Below are positions 17,280 through 26,086 of a stretch of 64,000 nucleotides of DNA, piece by piece (position 1 is the first letter of the stretch; every line of letters begins with the position of its first letter). Origin of the DNA: Pseudomonas allokribbensis. GTDB taxonomy: Bacteria; Pseudomonadota; Gammaproteobacteria; Pseudomonadales; Pseudomonadaceae. The notes below the pieces were generated by a model, which was not told the origin of the DNA, did not search any database, and saw nothing but the letters and a program-made list of their open reading frames with translations. Made by a program: the position numbers and the translations under genes. The DNA lies in the NCBI RefSeq assembly GCF_014863605.1, contig NZ_CP062252.1:558001-622000 (forward strand), in the 5' to 3' direction.

Positions 17280-17404
17280 ATTTGTATCCGAATCTTTACC
17301 CTTCTTGACCAAACCTGCATAAAACCCGGCATCGCGCTTGTTAAGGTTCCTGACTGAACTCTGACTTCCAACGAAGGGGCTATCCCCGTCGCGCGGGTAC
17401 TCTC

Positions 17405-18109
17405 ATGCTGCAACGCTATCTGTGGAAATTGTTGCCCAAGTCGCAGCGAACCTTCCTGCTTGGGCGCCTGTCGGTGGTCGACCGGCAAGTGGTGAACAAG
17501 TCGATGTCGGCCAACCTGCGCTTTCCCAAAGCCTTCGAGCAGCATTCCTGTCTGTTCATTCATGTGCCCAAATGCGCCGGCAGCAGCGTGTGTGCGGCGA
17601 TGTTCGACGGCTGGCGGCCCGGCCATCTGCCGTTGTACTGGTATGAAGAACAGTTTCCCGCGCAGTTTGCGGCTGCATACAAGTTCGCTTTCGTGCGTGA
17701 TCCGCTGGAACGTGCCTATTCGGCCTACGCGTTCCTGCGGGGCAACGAACTGAGCGAGCGTGATCACGCAGCGCAGCAAATGGTCAGGCATTACCGCGAC
17801 TTCGACGATTTTGTTGCACGCTGGCTACATGCCGACACCATTGCGCGACAATTGCATTTTGCCGCGCAAACCGACTTTCTTACCGATTCGCTGGGGCGTC
17901 TGGCGCTGGATTTCGTCGGCTATCAGGAGCATCTGGAGCGGGACTTCCGCCTGGTGTGTGAGCACCTGGGGCTGACGAGTCAATTGCAGCACGTCAACGT
18001 TTCCCGGCAGCGGCGTCCGCTGCCGGCGCGTGATTTCTGCACGCAGCGCACCCGACGCCTGGTTCGGCGGGTCTATGAACGTGACTACGAGATGCTCGGC
18101 TATGAATGA
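17405..18109 (+). CDS. PAPS-dependent sulfotransferase family protein
   Basis: A 234-residue protein of the Sulfotransfer_2 type. [10 protein letters not shown] (about 55-64) is the 5'-phosphosulfate loop and [13 protein letters not shown] (about 98-110) supplies the Arg/Ser pair that binds the 3'-phosphate of PAPS. No signal peptide or clear membrane helix is seen, so it is probably cytosolic. The ATG has only a weak Shine-Dalgarno. The last eight bases overlap a dedicated APS-kinase gene. Position between msbA and hldE makes LPS core or lipid A sugars the likely acceptor; this is inference. I do not recall this gene pair at this place in PAO1. Confidence 0.8.
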   Translation: MLQRYLWKLLPKSQRTFLLGRLSVVDRQVVNKSMSANLRFPKAFEQHSCLFIHVPKCAGSSVCAAMFDGWRPGHLPLYWYEEQFPAQFAAAYKFAFVRDPLERAYSAYAFLRGNELSERDHAAQQMVRHYRDFDDFVARWLHADTIARQLHFAAQTDFLTDSLGRLALDFVGYQEHLERDFRLVCEHLGLTSQLQHVNVSRQRRPLPARDFCTQRTRRLVRRVYERDYEMLGYE

Positions 18110-18713
18110 AGCACTGTCCGTTTCCCTGTTGCCACCGGCCATCCGCCCCTATGCCCTGGCACTGCCCGCCCAGGCTCGTGCCGAGCAGAAGTCGCAGCAA
18201 CCGCGCTGCCTGTGGCTGACCGGGTTGTCCGGGGCCGGCAAATCGACGCTGGCCAATGCACTGGAGCTGCATCTGCATCAGTTCGGGCTGCATACGTTCC
18301 TGCTCGATGGCGACAACCTGCGCGGCGGTCTTTGTCGCGATCTGGGGATGACCGAGGCCTGTCGGCGCGAGAACATCCGGCGCACCGCCGAAGTGGCGCG
18401 GTTGATGGTGGACGCCGGGTTGATCGTGATCGTGGCCGCCATTTCACCGTTTCGTGCCGAACGGGATACGGCGCGCCGGCTGTTTGCCGAAGGCGATTTC
18501 ATTGAAGTGCATGTCAGCACCTCGCTGGAGGTCTGCGCCCGACGCGACCCGAAGGGGTTGTACCGGGCGGCGCGGGAAGGGCGGATCAAGGACTTCACCG
18601 GCATCGACAGCCCGTACGAGGCGCCGCTGGCGGCCGAGTGCCGGATCGATACCGATGAGGTGGAACTGGCCGATGCCTGCCATCGACTGGCCGCGTTTCT
18701 GTGCAAAAAATGA
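18102..18713 (+). CDS. cysC: Adenylylsulfate (APS) kinase
   Basis: A 203-residue protein that phosphorylates APS to the sulfate donor PAPS. Walker A is GLSGAGKST, followed by [23 protein letters not shown] and [12 protein letters not shown], then [17 protein letters not shown] with the family lid motif. I chose the ATG at 18102 (MNEALS) because an upstream in-frame extension is a shadow of the sulfotransferase gene. The overlap of eight bases couples it to the sulfotransferase, so PAPS would be made and used by the same operon. Assimilatory Pseudomonas usually carry cysC fused to cysN elsewhere, so this copy is probably a biosynthetic paralogue. Confidence 0.9.
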   Translation: MNEALSVSLLPPAIRPYALALPAQARAEQKSQQPRCLWLTGLSGAGKSTLANALELHLHQFGLHTFLLDGDNLRGGLCRDLGMTEACRRENIRRTAEVARLMVDAGLIVIVAAISPFRAERDTARRLFAEGDFIEVHVSTSLEVCARRDPKGLYRAAREGRIKDFTGIDSPYEAPLAAECRIDTDEVELADACHRLAAFLCKK

Positions 18714-18815
18714 GCAAAAAAGCCTGTCGTTTCATCCTGTTGCAGCCACCGCACAAGCCTTCGCCAACCCTGTGTTAATATCGCGCCCCTGTTCATTTTG
18801 TATGTGGGTTGCTCC

Positions 18816-20240
18816 ATGAAGTTGTCCATGCCGCGATTCGATCAAGCCCCTGTCTTGGTGGTCGGCGATGTCATGCTCGACCGTTACTGGCATGGTGGTA
18901 CCTCACGGATTTCCCCTGAGGCGCCGGTTCCGGTTGTAAAGGTCGAGCAAATCGAAGACCGCCCGGGCGGTGCCGCCAACGTTGCCTTGAACATTGCCGC
19001 GCTGGGCGCGCCGGCCTCGCTGGTCGGTGTGACCGGCGATGACGAAGCCGCCGACAGCCTGAGCAACAGCCTCAAGGGTGCGGGCGTGCGCGCCTTGTTC
19101 CAGCGCATTGCGCACCAGCCGACCATCGTCAAGCTGCGGGTCATGAGCCGGCACCAGCAACTGCTGCGTATCGACTTCGAAGAACCGTTCGCCACTGACG
19201 CCCTGGCCCTTGCTTCCCAGGTCGACGACCTGCTGGAAGGCATCAAGGTGCTGGTGTTGTCCGACTACGGCAAAGGCGCCCTGAAAAACCATCAGGCGTT
19301 GATCCAGGCCGCCCGTGCCAAAGGCATTCCGGTGCTGGCCGACCCGAAGGGCAAGGATTTCTCGATCTACCGTGGCGCGAGCCTGATCACCCCGAATCTC
19401 AGCGAGTTCGAAGCTATCGTCGGCGGTTGCGCCGATGAGCACGAACTGGTGAGCAAGGGCGCAACGCTGATGCACGACCTCGAGCTCGGCGCACTGCTGG
19501 TGACCCGCGGCGAGCACGGCATGACCCTGCTGCGTCCGGATCATCCGGCGCTGCACCTGCCGGCCCGGGCCCGTGAAGTGTTCGACGTGACCGGTGCCGG
19601 CGACACGGTGATTTCCACCCTGGCGGCCGCGATTGCCGCTGGCGAAGAACTGCCGCACGCGGTGGCGCTGGCCAACCTGGCGGCCGGCATCGTGGTCGGC
19701 AAGCTGGGTACGGCGGCGATCAGCGCTCCGGAACTGCGCCGCGCGATTCAGCGCGAGGAAGGTTCCGAGCGGGGTGTGCTGGGTCTGGAACAACTGCTGC
19801 TGGCGGTGGCCGATGCCCGGGCGCACAACGAGCGCATCGTGTTCACCAATGGCTGCTTCGACATCCTCCATGCCGGCCATGTGACCTACCTCGAGCAGGC
19901 GCGGGCCCAGGGCGATCGCCTGATCGTCGCGATCAACGATGACGCTTCGGTCAGCCGCCTGAAAGGCCCGGGCCGGCCGATCAACAGCGTCGACCGACGC
20001 ATGGCGGTTCTCGCCGGTCTCGGTGCGGTGGACTGGGTGATCAGCTTCGCCGAAGGCACCCCTGAAAACCTGTTGCGCGAGGTCAAGCCGGACGTGCTGG
20101 TGAAGGGCGGCGACTATGGCATCGACCAGGTTGTCGGCGCCGACATCGTCAAGGCCTACGGTGGCACCGTTAAAGTGCTGGGGCTGGTGGAAAACAGCTC
20201 GACCACGGCAATTGTGGAAAAAATCCGCAAGTCCGAGTGA
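18816..20240 (+). CDS. hldE: Bifunctional heptose kinase/adenylyltransferase HldE
   Basis: A 474-residue enzyme of ADP-L-glycero-D-manno-heptose synthesis. The N-terminal ribokinase-fold domain (about 10-320) has VVGDVMLDRYWHG, RPGGAANVALN and the anion-hole DVTGAGDT; it phosphorylates heptose-7-phosphate at C1. The C-terminal nucleotidyltransferase domain (about 340-474) has FTNGCFDILHAGHV with the HxGH motif; it adds AMP. The ATG at 18816 gives the usual MKLSMPRF start. It supplies heptose for the core built by the upstream genes, and ends the LPS region with a strong terminator. Confidence 0.98.
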   Translation: MKLSMPRFDQAPVLVVGDVMLDRYWHGGTSRISPEAPVPVVKVEQIEDRPGGAANVALNIAALGAPASLVGVTGDDEAADSLSNSLKGAGVRALFQRIAHQPTIVKLRVMSRHQQLLRIDFEEPFATDALALASQVDDLLEGIKVLVLSDYGKGALKNHQALIQAARAKGIPVLADPKGKDFSIYRGASLITPNLSEFEAIVGGCADEHELVSKGATLMHDLELGALLVTRGEHGMTLLRPDHPALHLPARAREVFDVTGAGDTVISTLAAAIAAGEELPHAVALANLAAGIVVGKLGTAAISAPELRRAIQREEGSERGVLGLEQLLLAVADARAHNERIVFTNGCFDILHAGHVTYLEQARAQGDRLIVAINDDASVSRLKGPGRPINSVDRRMAVLAGLGAVDWVISFAEGTPENLLREVKPDVLVKGGDYGIDQVVGADIVKAYGGTVKVLGLVENSSTTAIVEKIRKSE

Positions 20241-20250
20241 TGCAAGCATA

Positions 20251-20299
20251 AAGACCGCGCCTGCGACGACTCTCTGGAGTCACTCGCAGGCGCGGTCTT
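20251..20299. terminator. Bidirectional terminator between hldE and the facing gene
   Basis: A perfect 16-bp stem (AAGACCGCGCCTGCGA and its complement at 20284-20299) with a further GACTC/GAGTC pairing inside the loop. A-rich and T-rich ends on both strands suit termination of both converging transcripts. Confidence 0.9.
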
Positions 20300-20306
20300 T
20301 TGCCGT

Positions 20307-21275
20307 TCAGGAGTTCACTTTCTTGCGCGGCACGATCTTCTTCAGCAGTTGTTTCGCCTTGCCGCGCAAGCGCGCCAGCCCCGTGTCCTTGGGCGGCGGC
20401 GTCAAACCTTGCTGCCGCAGCCAGTCCTTCCAGCGAATCCGCTCCTCGCGCACCAGCCAGCCGTCCTGTCGGGCGAAGCTCTCCGCCAGATACAGACCGC
20501 GAGTGCCCGCCGGGTACAGCTGACCTTTCTTCAGCGTGTACAGCTCAGGGAGCGGTTCGCCGTCCTGCAACGGCATCAAGTACAGATCGGGGCGTTTGCG
20601 GTCGAGCCGGGCGACCAGTTGATCGCCTTCCAGCCGTTCATCGACATGGAACAGGCTCAGACTCTTGGCTTCCTTGGGCACGTCCAGCCGCAGGTCGTAG
20701 ATCAATTGCAGGGACGCGGTCGGCAAGTGCACGTAGGCCTGTGGCCGTTCGAGCAATTGCAGGTTGGCGCAGCGCACCGGTCGGGCCGAACCGGACAGCG
20801 GCGTCAGGCGAAAGGGCAGGGCCTCGCGGTAATGCAGCGCCGACGCGTACGGCGCTGGCAGCCAGGTGTCGTTGAAGCGCCCGCCGAGCCAGCCTTCCGG
20901 GGTTTCCAGCAGGCATTCCTCGGCGATCTCCTGGATCGCCGTGTGCAGCGGAATGTTCAGTTCATGCGCCGGCACGTAGCCGGAAATCAGCTTGAGCACG
21001 ACATCGCCGCGATCCTGCCGCCGCTGGCGCACCAGCACCCAGTAATCACGATTCTGCCAGTGCAAGGTCAGGCGCACCGAGACGCCGAGGTTGGCCAGCT
21101 CCAGCGCAAAGCGTTCGGCATCCGCCACGCTGACCGGTTTGCGCCGTTGCAGGGTCTGGGCGAAATTCAGCGGCATGCCGACGCTCTGGTAGGTCAGGCC
21201 TTCGGGCGTCGCTTCGACGAACAGCGGCAGCGTCTTGAAGTTGCTCGGGTTCTTTCTGATGAGCGTACGCGGCAT
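20307..21275 (-). CDS. Conserved hypothetical protein with a degenerate Nudix-like box
   Basis: A 322-residue soluble protein without signal peptide. It corresponds by position to PAO1 PA4993 as I recall. Residues 99-123 read G-x5-E, a nine-residue spacer, then QEIAEECLL. This resembles the Nudix box (G-x5-E-x7-REUxEExGU) but with a spacer two longer, Arg replaced by Gln, and the Gly lost. The C-terminal 35 residues are Lys/Arg-rich. Some databases label relatives as a transporter ATPase, but I see no Walker motif. Possible nucleotide-binding or hydrolase role; function unknown. It ends at the shared terminator with hldE and lies 31 bases downstream of the aldo/keto reductase gene. Confidence 0.7.
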   Translation of the reverse strand: MPRTLIRKNPSNFKTLPLFVEATPEGLTYQSVGMPLNFAQTLQRRKPVSVADAERFALELANLGVSVRLTLHWQNRDYWVLVRQRRQDRGDVVLKLISGYVPAHELNIPLHTAIQEIAEECLLETPEGWLGGRFNDTWLPAPYASALHYREALPFRLTPLSGSARPVRCANLQLLERPQAYVHLPTASLQLIYDLRLDVPKEAKSLSLFHVDERLEGDQLVARLDRKRPDLYLMPLQDGEPLPELYTLKKGQLYPAGTRGLYLAESFARQDGWLVREERIRWKDWLRQQGLTPPPKDTGLARLRGKAKQLLKKIVPRKKVNS

Positions 21276-21306
21276 GTCGGCTCCTGCTTAAGGCCGCGGG
21301 GCGGCG

Positions 21307-22119
21307 TCATTGACCACGAAGGACCTGAGCAACGGTCGCAACGTTATGGGCGAGGTGCAGCGGATTGATCGTCCCGACAATGGCGCTGGCCACACCGGGC
21401 TGGGCGAACAGCAACTCGAAGCTGGCGCGCACCGGGTCCATGCCGGGACTCAGGCACACGTGACCGCTGGCCAGCGCCTTCTTCACCAGAATGGCTTTGC
21501 CGTGGGCAGCAGCATAGTCAATGACTGCCTTCTCGTTTTGCTCGTTCAGATTGTAGGTGACCATCGCGCAATCGCCTTGCTCCAGTGCTTTCAGGCCGCC
21601 GTCGACGGTTTTGCCGGAGAAACCGAAGCCGCGAATCTTGCCCTCGGCCTTCAGCGCCGCGAGGGTCGCGTAGACTTCGCTGTCATTGAGAATCGCCAGA
21701 TCGTTGCCATCGGAGTGCACCAGCACCAGGTCGATAAAATCGGTTTCCAGACGTTGCAGGCTGCGCTCCACCGACATCCGCGTGTGAGCGGCGCTGAAGT
21801 CGTGGGTCGACTGGCCATCGACAAATTCTTCGCCGACCTTGCTGACGATCACCCAATCCTCGCGCTCGCCGCGCAACAGCGGGCCGAGGCGCTCTTCGCT
21901 GCGGCCATAGGCCGGCGCGGTGTCGATCAGGTTGATGCCCAGCTCCCGCGCCTGTTTGAGCAGCATGCGCGCGGCGTCGTCGTCGGGGATCTGAAAGCCG
22001 TTGGGGTATTTCACGCCTTGGTCGCGACCGAGTTTGACGGTGCCCAAGCCCAGCGGCGAAACCTTCAGGCCGGTGCTGCCCAACGGGCGATGCAAATCGT
22101 GCAGGGTCGGCAGGCTCAT
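21307..22119 (-). CDS. Aldo/keto reductase
   Basis: A 270-residue TIM-barrel NADPH-dependent oxidoreductase. The catalytic tetrad can be seen: Asp and Tyr in DTAPAYGRSEE, Lys in VSKVGEE and His in LVHSDG; the C-terminal VGTINPLHLAHN region binds the cofactor. I chose the ATG at 22119 (MSLPTLHD) because it overlaps the upstream oxidase gene by ATGA; a longer frame extends into that gene and is a shadow. It is one step in a two-gene unit with the FAD oxidase. Substrate unknown. Confidence 0.9.
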   Translation of the reverse strand: MSLPTLHDLHRPLGSTGLKVSPLGLGTVKLGRDQGVKYPNGFQIPDDDAARMLLKQARELGINLIDTAPAYGRSEERLGPLLRGEREDWVIVSKVGEEFVDGQSTHDFSAAHTRMSVERSLQRLETDFIDLVLVHSDGNDLAILNDSEVYATLAALKAEGKIRGFGFSGKTVDGGLKALEQGDCAMVTYNLNEQNEKAVIDYAAAHGKAILVKKALASGHVCLSPGMDPVRASFELLFAQPGVASAIVGTINPLHLAHNVATVAQVLRGQ

Positions 22120-23291
22120 GGCAGCAGTTGCTCCCAGGCCGGAACGCCCATCGGTGGTTTCGGCAGCTCGGGCAGCGGAGCAGCGTGGCTCGGCTGGATG
22201 CCGTCGCGCTCGAGGGACGCGATCACCCGGTCGGCGAAGTCCGGCGCCAGGGCGAGTTTGGTTGGCCAGCCCACCAGCAGGCGGCCTTCTTCCGCGAGGA
22301 AGGCGTTGTCCGGGCGGGTCAGGCCGGTTTGCAGCGGTTCGGCGCGGTCGACGCGCAGGGTCGCCCACTGCGTGGTGCTGAGATCGATCCACGGCAACAA
22401 CTGTGCAATTTCCTTTTGCGCAGTGGCGATCTGCTCGGCCGGCTCGCGGGCAACGCCTTCGCTTTCGGCAATGTCGCCACCCATGTACCACACCCACTGA
22501 CCATTCGCTGCCGGATGGGTCGTCACGGTAATCCGTGGCTTGGTGCCGCCACCGAGGCAGTGAGCGTACAGCGGCTTCAGGCCCGGGCCCTTGGCGATGA
22601 TCATGTGCAGCGGCCGGCGTTGCATGGCCGGATGAGTCAGGCCGAGGGTTTCCAGCAGCGCTGCGGTGCCGGCACCGGCACTGATGACGATGCGCTGGGC
22701 ACGAATCTCTCGGCCATCAACTTTCAAGCCAACCAGCACGCCGCTTTCCAGCAACGGCTCGATGTTCTGGCCGGCGAGCAGACCGTCGCCCGCCAGGTCG
22801 GCCAGGCGCTGGATCACGCTCGGCACATCGACCACCAGCTCGGCGAGGCGGTAGACCTTGCCCTTGAAGCGCTTGTCCTGCAGGGCCGGTGGCAATTGAT
22901 CGCCCTTGACCTGATCGACCCGGCCACGCACCGCTTTACTGGCGAAGAAACTGGTGAGGTTGCCGGCCAGGGTGCCCGGCGACCACAGGTAATGGGCTTC
23001 GGACAGCAGGCGCACGCCGCTCAGGTCCAGTTCGCCGTCGCCGGCCAGGGCTTCACGCCAGCGGCGCGGCATGTCGGCGATGGCTTCCGAGGCGCCGGTC
23101 AGCGCACCGTGCAGCGCGTACTTGGCGCCGCCGTGGATGATGCCCTGGGACTTCACGCTCTGCCCGCCGCCGAGGCTGGCGCTTTCCACCAGCACGGTCG
23201 AAAAACCCTGGCGGCGCAGGCGCGCGTTCAGCCAGAGACCGGCGACACCCGCGCCGACAATCAGCACGTCGGTGGAAATTGGAGATGGCAT
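22116..23291 (-). CDS. FAD-dependent oxidoreductase (DAO family)
   Basis: A 391-residue protein of the D-amino acid oxidase/glycerol-3-phosphate dehydrogenase fold. The N-terminal Rossmann motif is LIVGAGVAGLWLNARL, followed by Glu of the FAD ribose site in VLVESASLGGGQS. The middle segment IVISAGAGTAAL is the second FAD contact. No signal peptide or membrane segment. It is co-translated with the aldo/keto reductase through an ATGA overlap. The pair suggests oxidation and reduction of a related small metabolite, but the substrate cannot be told from sequence. Confidence 0.85.
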   Translation of the reverse strand: MPSPISTDVLIVGAGVAGLWLNARLRRQGFSTVLVESASLGGGQSVKSQGIIHGGAKYALHGALTGASEAIADMPRRWREALAGDGELDLSGVRLLSEAHYLWSPGTLAGNLTSFFASKAVRGRVDQVKGDQLPPALQDKRFKGKVYRLAELVVDVPSVIQRLADLAGDGLLAGQNIEPLLESGVLVGLKVDGREIRAQRIVISAGAGTAALLETLGLTHPAMQRRPLHMIIAKGPGLKPLYAHCLGGGTKPRITVTTHPAANGQWVWYMGGDIAESEGVAREPAEQIATAQKEIAQLLPWIDLSTTQWATLRVDRAEPLQTGLTRPDNAFLAEEGRLLVGWPTKLALAPDFADRVIASLERDGIQPSHAAPLPELPKPPMGVPAWEQLLP

Positions 23292-23383
23292 GCAACGACC
23301 TCAGTGTTCAAGACGAGGGCGCAGTATACAGACTCGGGGAAAAGGGGATTTGTTGCTGATCAACAGAGGGAAGGCACCCGCCA

Positions 23384-23409
23384 CTGTGGGAGCACGCTGG
23401 CTCCCACAG
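23384..23409. repeat. REP-type palindrome
   Basis: CTGTGGGAGC / GCTCCCACAG, a 10-bp stem with a 6-base loop. This is the well-known type of intergenic REP palindrome in fluorescens-group genomes. It stands alone here, between the FAD oxidase and SMR genes. Confidence 0.8.
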
Positions 23410-23426
23410 GGAACTGGATCGGCTTA

Positions 23427-23759
23427 TCAGTGGCCGGCGGTTTTCGAGAACAGCTGGATCACCACCACGCCGAGCACGATCAAGCCCATCCCGAGCATCG
23501 CCGGGATATCCAGCTTCTGCCCGTAGATGAACAGCGCCGCGATGCTGACCATCACGATGCCCATGCCGGCCCACACCGCGTAGGCCACGCCCACCGGCAC
23601 GCTGCGCACTACCAGCGTCAGCATCCAGAACGCGATGCCGTAGCCGACGATGACCAGCACCAATGGCAAAGGCGTGCTGAAACCTTTGACGGCTTTCATC
23701 GAAACGGTCGCGATCACTTCGGCGCAAATGGCGATGGCCAGGTAGACGTAAGCGTTCAT
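23427..23759 (-). CDS. SMR family small multidrug transporter
   Basis: A 110-residue, four-helix protein, the standard length for EmrE/QacE-type transporters. The essential membrane Glu is in AICAEVIATVSMK (TM1), and GYGIAFW and PVGVAYAVWAG mark TM2 and TM3. Proton-coupled export of cationic or guanidinium-like compounds is expected. The ATG at 23759 is preferred over a TTG six bases upstream because gagga lies seven bases before the ATG. It is divergent from a LysR regulator, which may control it. Confidence 0.9.
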   Translation of the reverse strand: MNAYVYLAIAICAEVIATVSMKAVKGFSTPLPLVLVIVGYGIAFWMLTLVVRSVPVGVAYAVWAGMGIVMVSIAALFIYGQKLDIPAMLGMGLIVLGVVVIQLFSKTAGH

Positions 23760-23861
23760 GTTCAAATCCTCGTGTGAAGCGTTGCTTTCTGAGGCGGCAT
23801 TCTAGTGACTCCCCAGATGGGGTAAAGTCATTACCTATCTGTTTACGAGATGGGTTGGCCG

Positions 23862-24764
23862 ATGAGCATGCAGTGGAATCTGGATCAGTTACGCGTGTTC
23901 GTCGCGGTCGCCGAACAACGTTCGTTCTCCGCCGTGGCGCGCCAGCAGCGCAAGGCGCAGTCGGCAATCAGTAGCGCGATCGCGATGCTGGAGGACGACC
24001 TCGGTGTCAGTCTGTTCGAGCGTAGCAGCGGTCGCCAGCCGAGTCTTACCGAAGCGGGTGAAGCCTTGCTCGAAGAGGCGCGGGAAGTCCTGCGTCAGTG
24101 CGAGCGCCTGAACGGCCGGGCCATGGCCATGTTGCGCGGTCAGGAGGCGCAATTGCGGGTCGCCCAGGATGAGGCGATGCCCTATCAGGCGCTGGTGGAA
24201 AGCTTCGGCGCACTGGCCGAGCAGTTTCCGAGTCTGGAGGTGCAACTGACCAGCGCCGCCCAGGGCGAGGTTTCGCGCAAACTGGTGGAGCGCCGGGCCG
24301 ATCTCGGGCTGTTGTTCTATCACGATGAAATTCCCGAGGCACTGGAGCGCCGGGTGCTGGGCAGCGTGGAGATGGTCACGGTGTGTGGCGTCAATCACCC
24401 GCTGGCCGCGCAATCCCGGGTCAACAGTCAGCAGCTTGCCCAACATCGGCAGCTGTTGATGTCGACCCAGACCAGCGTCTACCCCGGCAGCGAACCGGCC
24501 AGCCCGCAGGTGTGGCGCGCCGACAGTTTCTACGTGATGGCCGAATGGCTGGTGCGCGACCTCGGCTGGGCCTGGCTGCCGCGCCACGTGGTGCAGTACT
24601 CGGCGTATCAAGGGCTGATGGTGGAACTCGACAGCGAATGGACGCCGCCGGCGCTGGTGGTGGAACTGGTCTGGCGCCGTGACGAACCGCTGGGGCCGGC
24701 GGCGCGTTGGCTGGCGGAGCGATTTGCCATACACCTGCGGGCGATCGGCGGCAAAAGCCGATAA
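23862..24764 (+). CDS. LysR-type transcriptional regulator
   Basis: About 300 residues. The N-terminal winged helix is clear: NLDQLRVFVAVAEQRSFSAVAR, then QSAISSAIAMLEDDLGVSLFER. The C-terminal effector domain (about 90-295) has the two-lobe substrate-binding pattern. ATG 23862 is used; ATG 23850 and 23868 are possible. The 102-base gap to the divergent SMR gene likely holds its operator, as LysR proteins often regulate the neighbouring divergent gene. The effector is unknown. It ends 11 bases before waaA. Confidence 0.9.
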   Translation: MSMQWNLDQLRVFVAVAEQRSFSAVARQQRKAQSAISSAIAMLEDDLGVSLFERSSGRQPSLTEAGEALLEEAREVLRQCERLNGRAMAMLRGQEAQLRVAQDEAMPYQALVESFGALAEQFPSLEVQLTSAAQGEVSRKLVERRADLGLLFYHDEIPEALERRVLGSVEMVTVCGVNHPLAAQSRVNSQQLAQHRQLLMSTQTSVYPGSEPASPQVWRADSFYVMAEWLVRDLGWAWLPRHVVQYSAYQGLMVELDSEWTPPALVVELVWRRDEPLGPAARWLAERFAIHLRAIGGKSR

Positions 24765-24775
24765 ACTCCGCCGCC

Positions 24776-26056
24776 ATGAATAGAACTCTCTACACCGCGC
24801 TGTTTTACCTGGGGCTGCCATTGGTGGCGATTCGGCTATGGCTGCGTTCGCGCAAGGCGCCGGCGTATGCCAAACGGATTGGCGAACGCTTCTCCTACGG
24901 GATGCCGACGCTGCAACCCGGCGGCATCTGGGTCCATGCGGTGTCGGTGGGCGAAAGCATCGCGGCCGCGCCGATGATCCGCGCGCTGCTGCAACGTTAT
25001 CCACAGCTGCCGATCACCGTGACCTGCATGACCCCGACCGGGTCGGAGCGCATCCATGCGATGTTCGCCGACGAACCGCGCATCCAGCACTGCTACCTGC
25101 CTTACGATTTGCCCTGCGCGGCGGCGCGTTTTCTCGATCGCGTGCAGCCGAAGCTGGCGGTGATCATGGAAACCGAACTGTGGCCCAACCACATTCACCA
25201 ATGCGCCAAACGCGGGATTCCGGTGGCGCTGGCCAACGGACGCTTGTCCGAGCGTTCGGCCAAAGGCTATGGCCGGTTCAGCAAACTGACCACGCCGATG
25301 CTCGCCGAAATGAGCCTGTTCGCCGTGCAGACCGAAGCTGAAGCGCAGCGTTTCCGTGATTTGGGCGCACGCCCTGAGACAGTCGAAGTCACCGGCTCGA
25401 TCAAGTTCGACCTGACCATCGACCCGCAGCTGTTGCAACGCGCCGCTGAACTGCGCGGCCAATGGCAGGCGCAGGAGCGTCCGGTGTGGATCGCCGCCAG
25501 CACCCATGAAGGCGAAGACGAGGTGGTGTTGAGCGCCCATCGCCGTTTACTGGCCAACCATCCCGATGCGTTGCTGATTCTGGTGCCGCGCCATCCGGAG
25601 CGTTTCAACTCGGTGTTCGAACTGTGCCAGCGCGAAGGTTTTGCCACGGTGCGTCGCTCGACCGGCGTAAACGTCGACGCCACAACGTCGGTGCTGCTCG
25701 GCGACACCATGGGCGAGTTGCTGTTTCTCTACGCCCTGGCCGACAGCGCGTTTGTCGGCGGCAGCCTGGTGCCCAACGGCGGACACAACCTGCTGGAACC
25801 GGCAGCGCTGGCGAAACCGGTGATCAGCGGCCCGCACCTGTTCAACTTCCTCGACATCGCCGCACAACTGCGCAGCGCCGGGGCGTTGGCCGAAGTGGAT
25901 GACGCCGAAGGTCTGGCGACAGAAGTGCAGCGCCTGTTCGAACTGCCGCGCGACGCGCAGCGCATGGCCGAAGCCGGATTGAGCGTGATGCGCCGCAATC
26001 AGGGCGCGTTGCAGCGATTGCTCGATGGCCTGGGACGGTTGATCGACCGCCCATAA
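24776..26056 (+). CDS. waaA: Kdo transferase WaaA (KdtA)
   Basis: A 426-residue inner-membrane-associated glycosyltransferase that adds Kdo to lipid IVA. The N-terminal hydrophobic anchor is followed by WVHAVSVGES and METELWPN, conserved in WaaA; the donor side has VLGDTMGELLFLYA and LVPNGGHNLLEP. The ATG at 24776 gives MNRTLYT. It stands apart from the main LPS locus, as in PAO1, and is followed by a strong terminator. Confidence 0.96.
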   Translation: MNRTLYTALFYLGLPLVAIRLWLRSRKAPAYAKRIGERFSYGMPTLQPGGIWVHAVSVGESIAAAPMIRALLQRYPQLPITVTCMTPTGSERIHAMFADEPRIQHCYLPYDLPCAAARFLDRVQPKLAVIMETELWPNHIHQCAKRGIPVALANGRLSERSAKGYGRFSKLTTPMLAEMSLFAVQTEAEAQRFRDLGARPETVEVTGSIKFDLTIDPQLLQRAAELRGQWQAQERPVWIAASTHEGEDEVVLSAHRRLLANHPDALLILVPRHPERFNSVFELCQREGFATVRRSTGVNVDATTSVLLGDTMGELLFLYALADSAFVGGSLVPNGGHNLLEPAALAKPVISGPHLFNFLDIAAQLRSAGALAEVDDAEGLATEVQRLFELPRDAQRMAEAGLSVMRRNQGALQRLLDGLGRLIDRP

Positions 26057-26084
26057 AAAACGCAGCCTCAGGGCTGCGTTTTTT
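26055..26084. terminator. Bidirectional terminator waaA / TolC homologue
   Basis: A 13-bp stem (AAAAAACGCAGCC with GGCTGCGTTTTTT) and a 4-base loop, with T-runs on both strands, between converging genes. Confidence 0.92.
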
Positions 26085-26086
26085 GT

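Noticed and set aside
15294..17312. 672-residue frame on the minus strand
   Set aside because: Antisense to msbA, which has complete ABC motifs; the minus frame is Gln/His-rich without domains.
22120..22497. N-terminal extension of the aldo/keto reductase frame
   Set aside because: Lies inside the FAD oxidase gene in another frame; the ATGA overlap start at 22119 fits the family.
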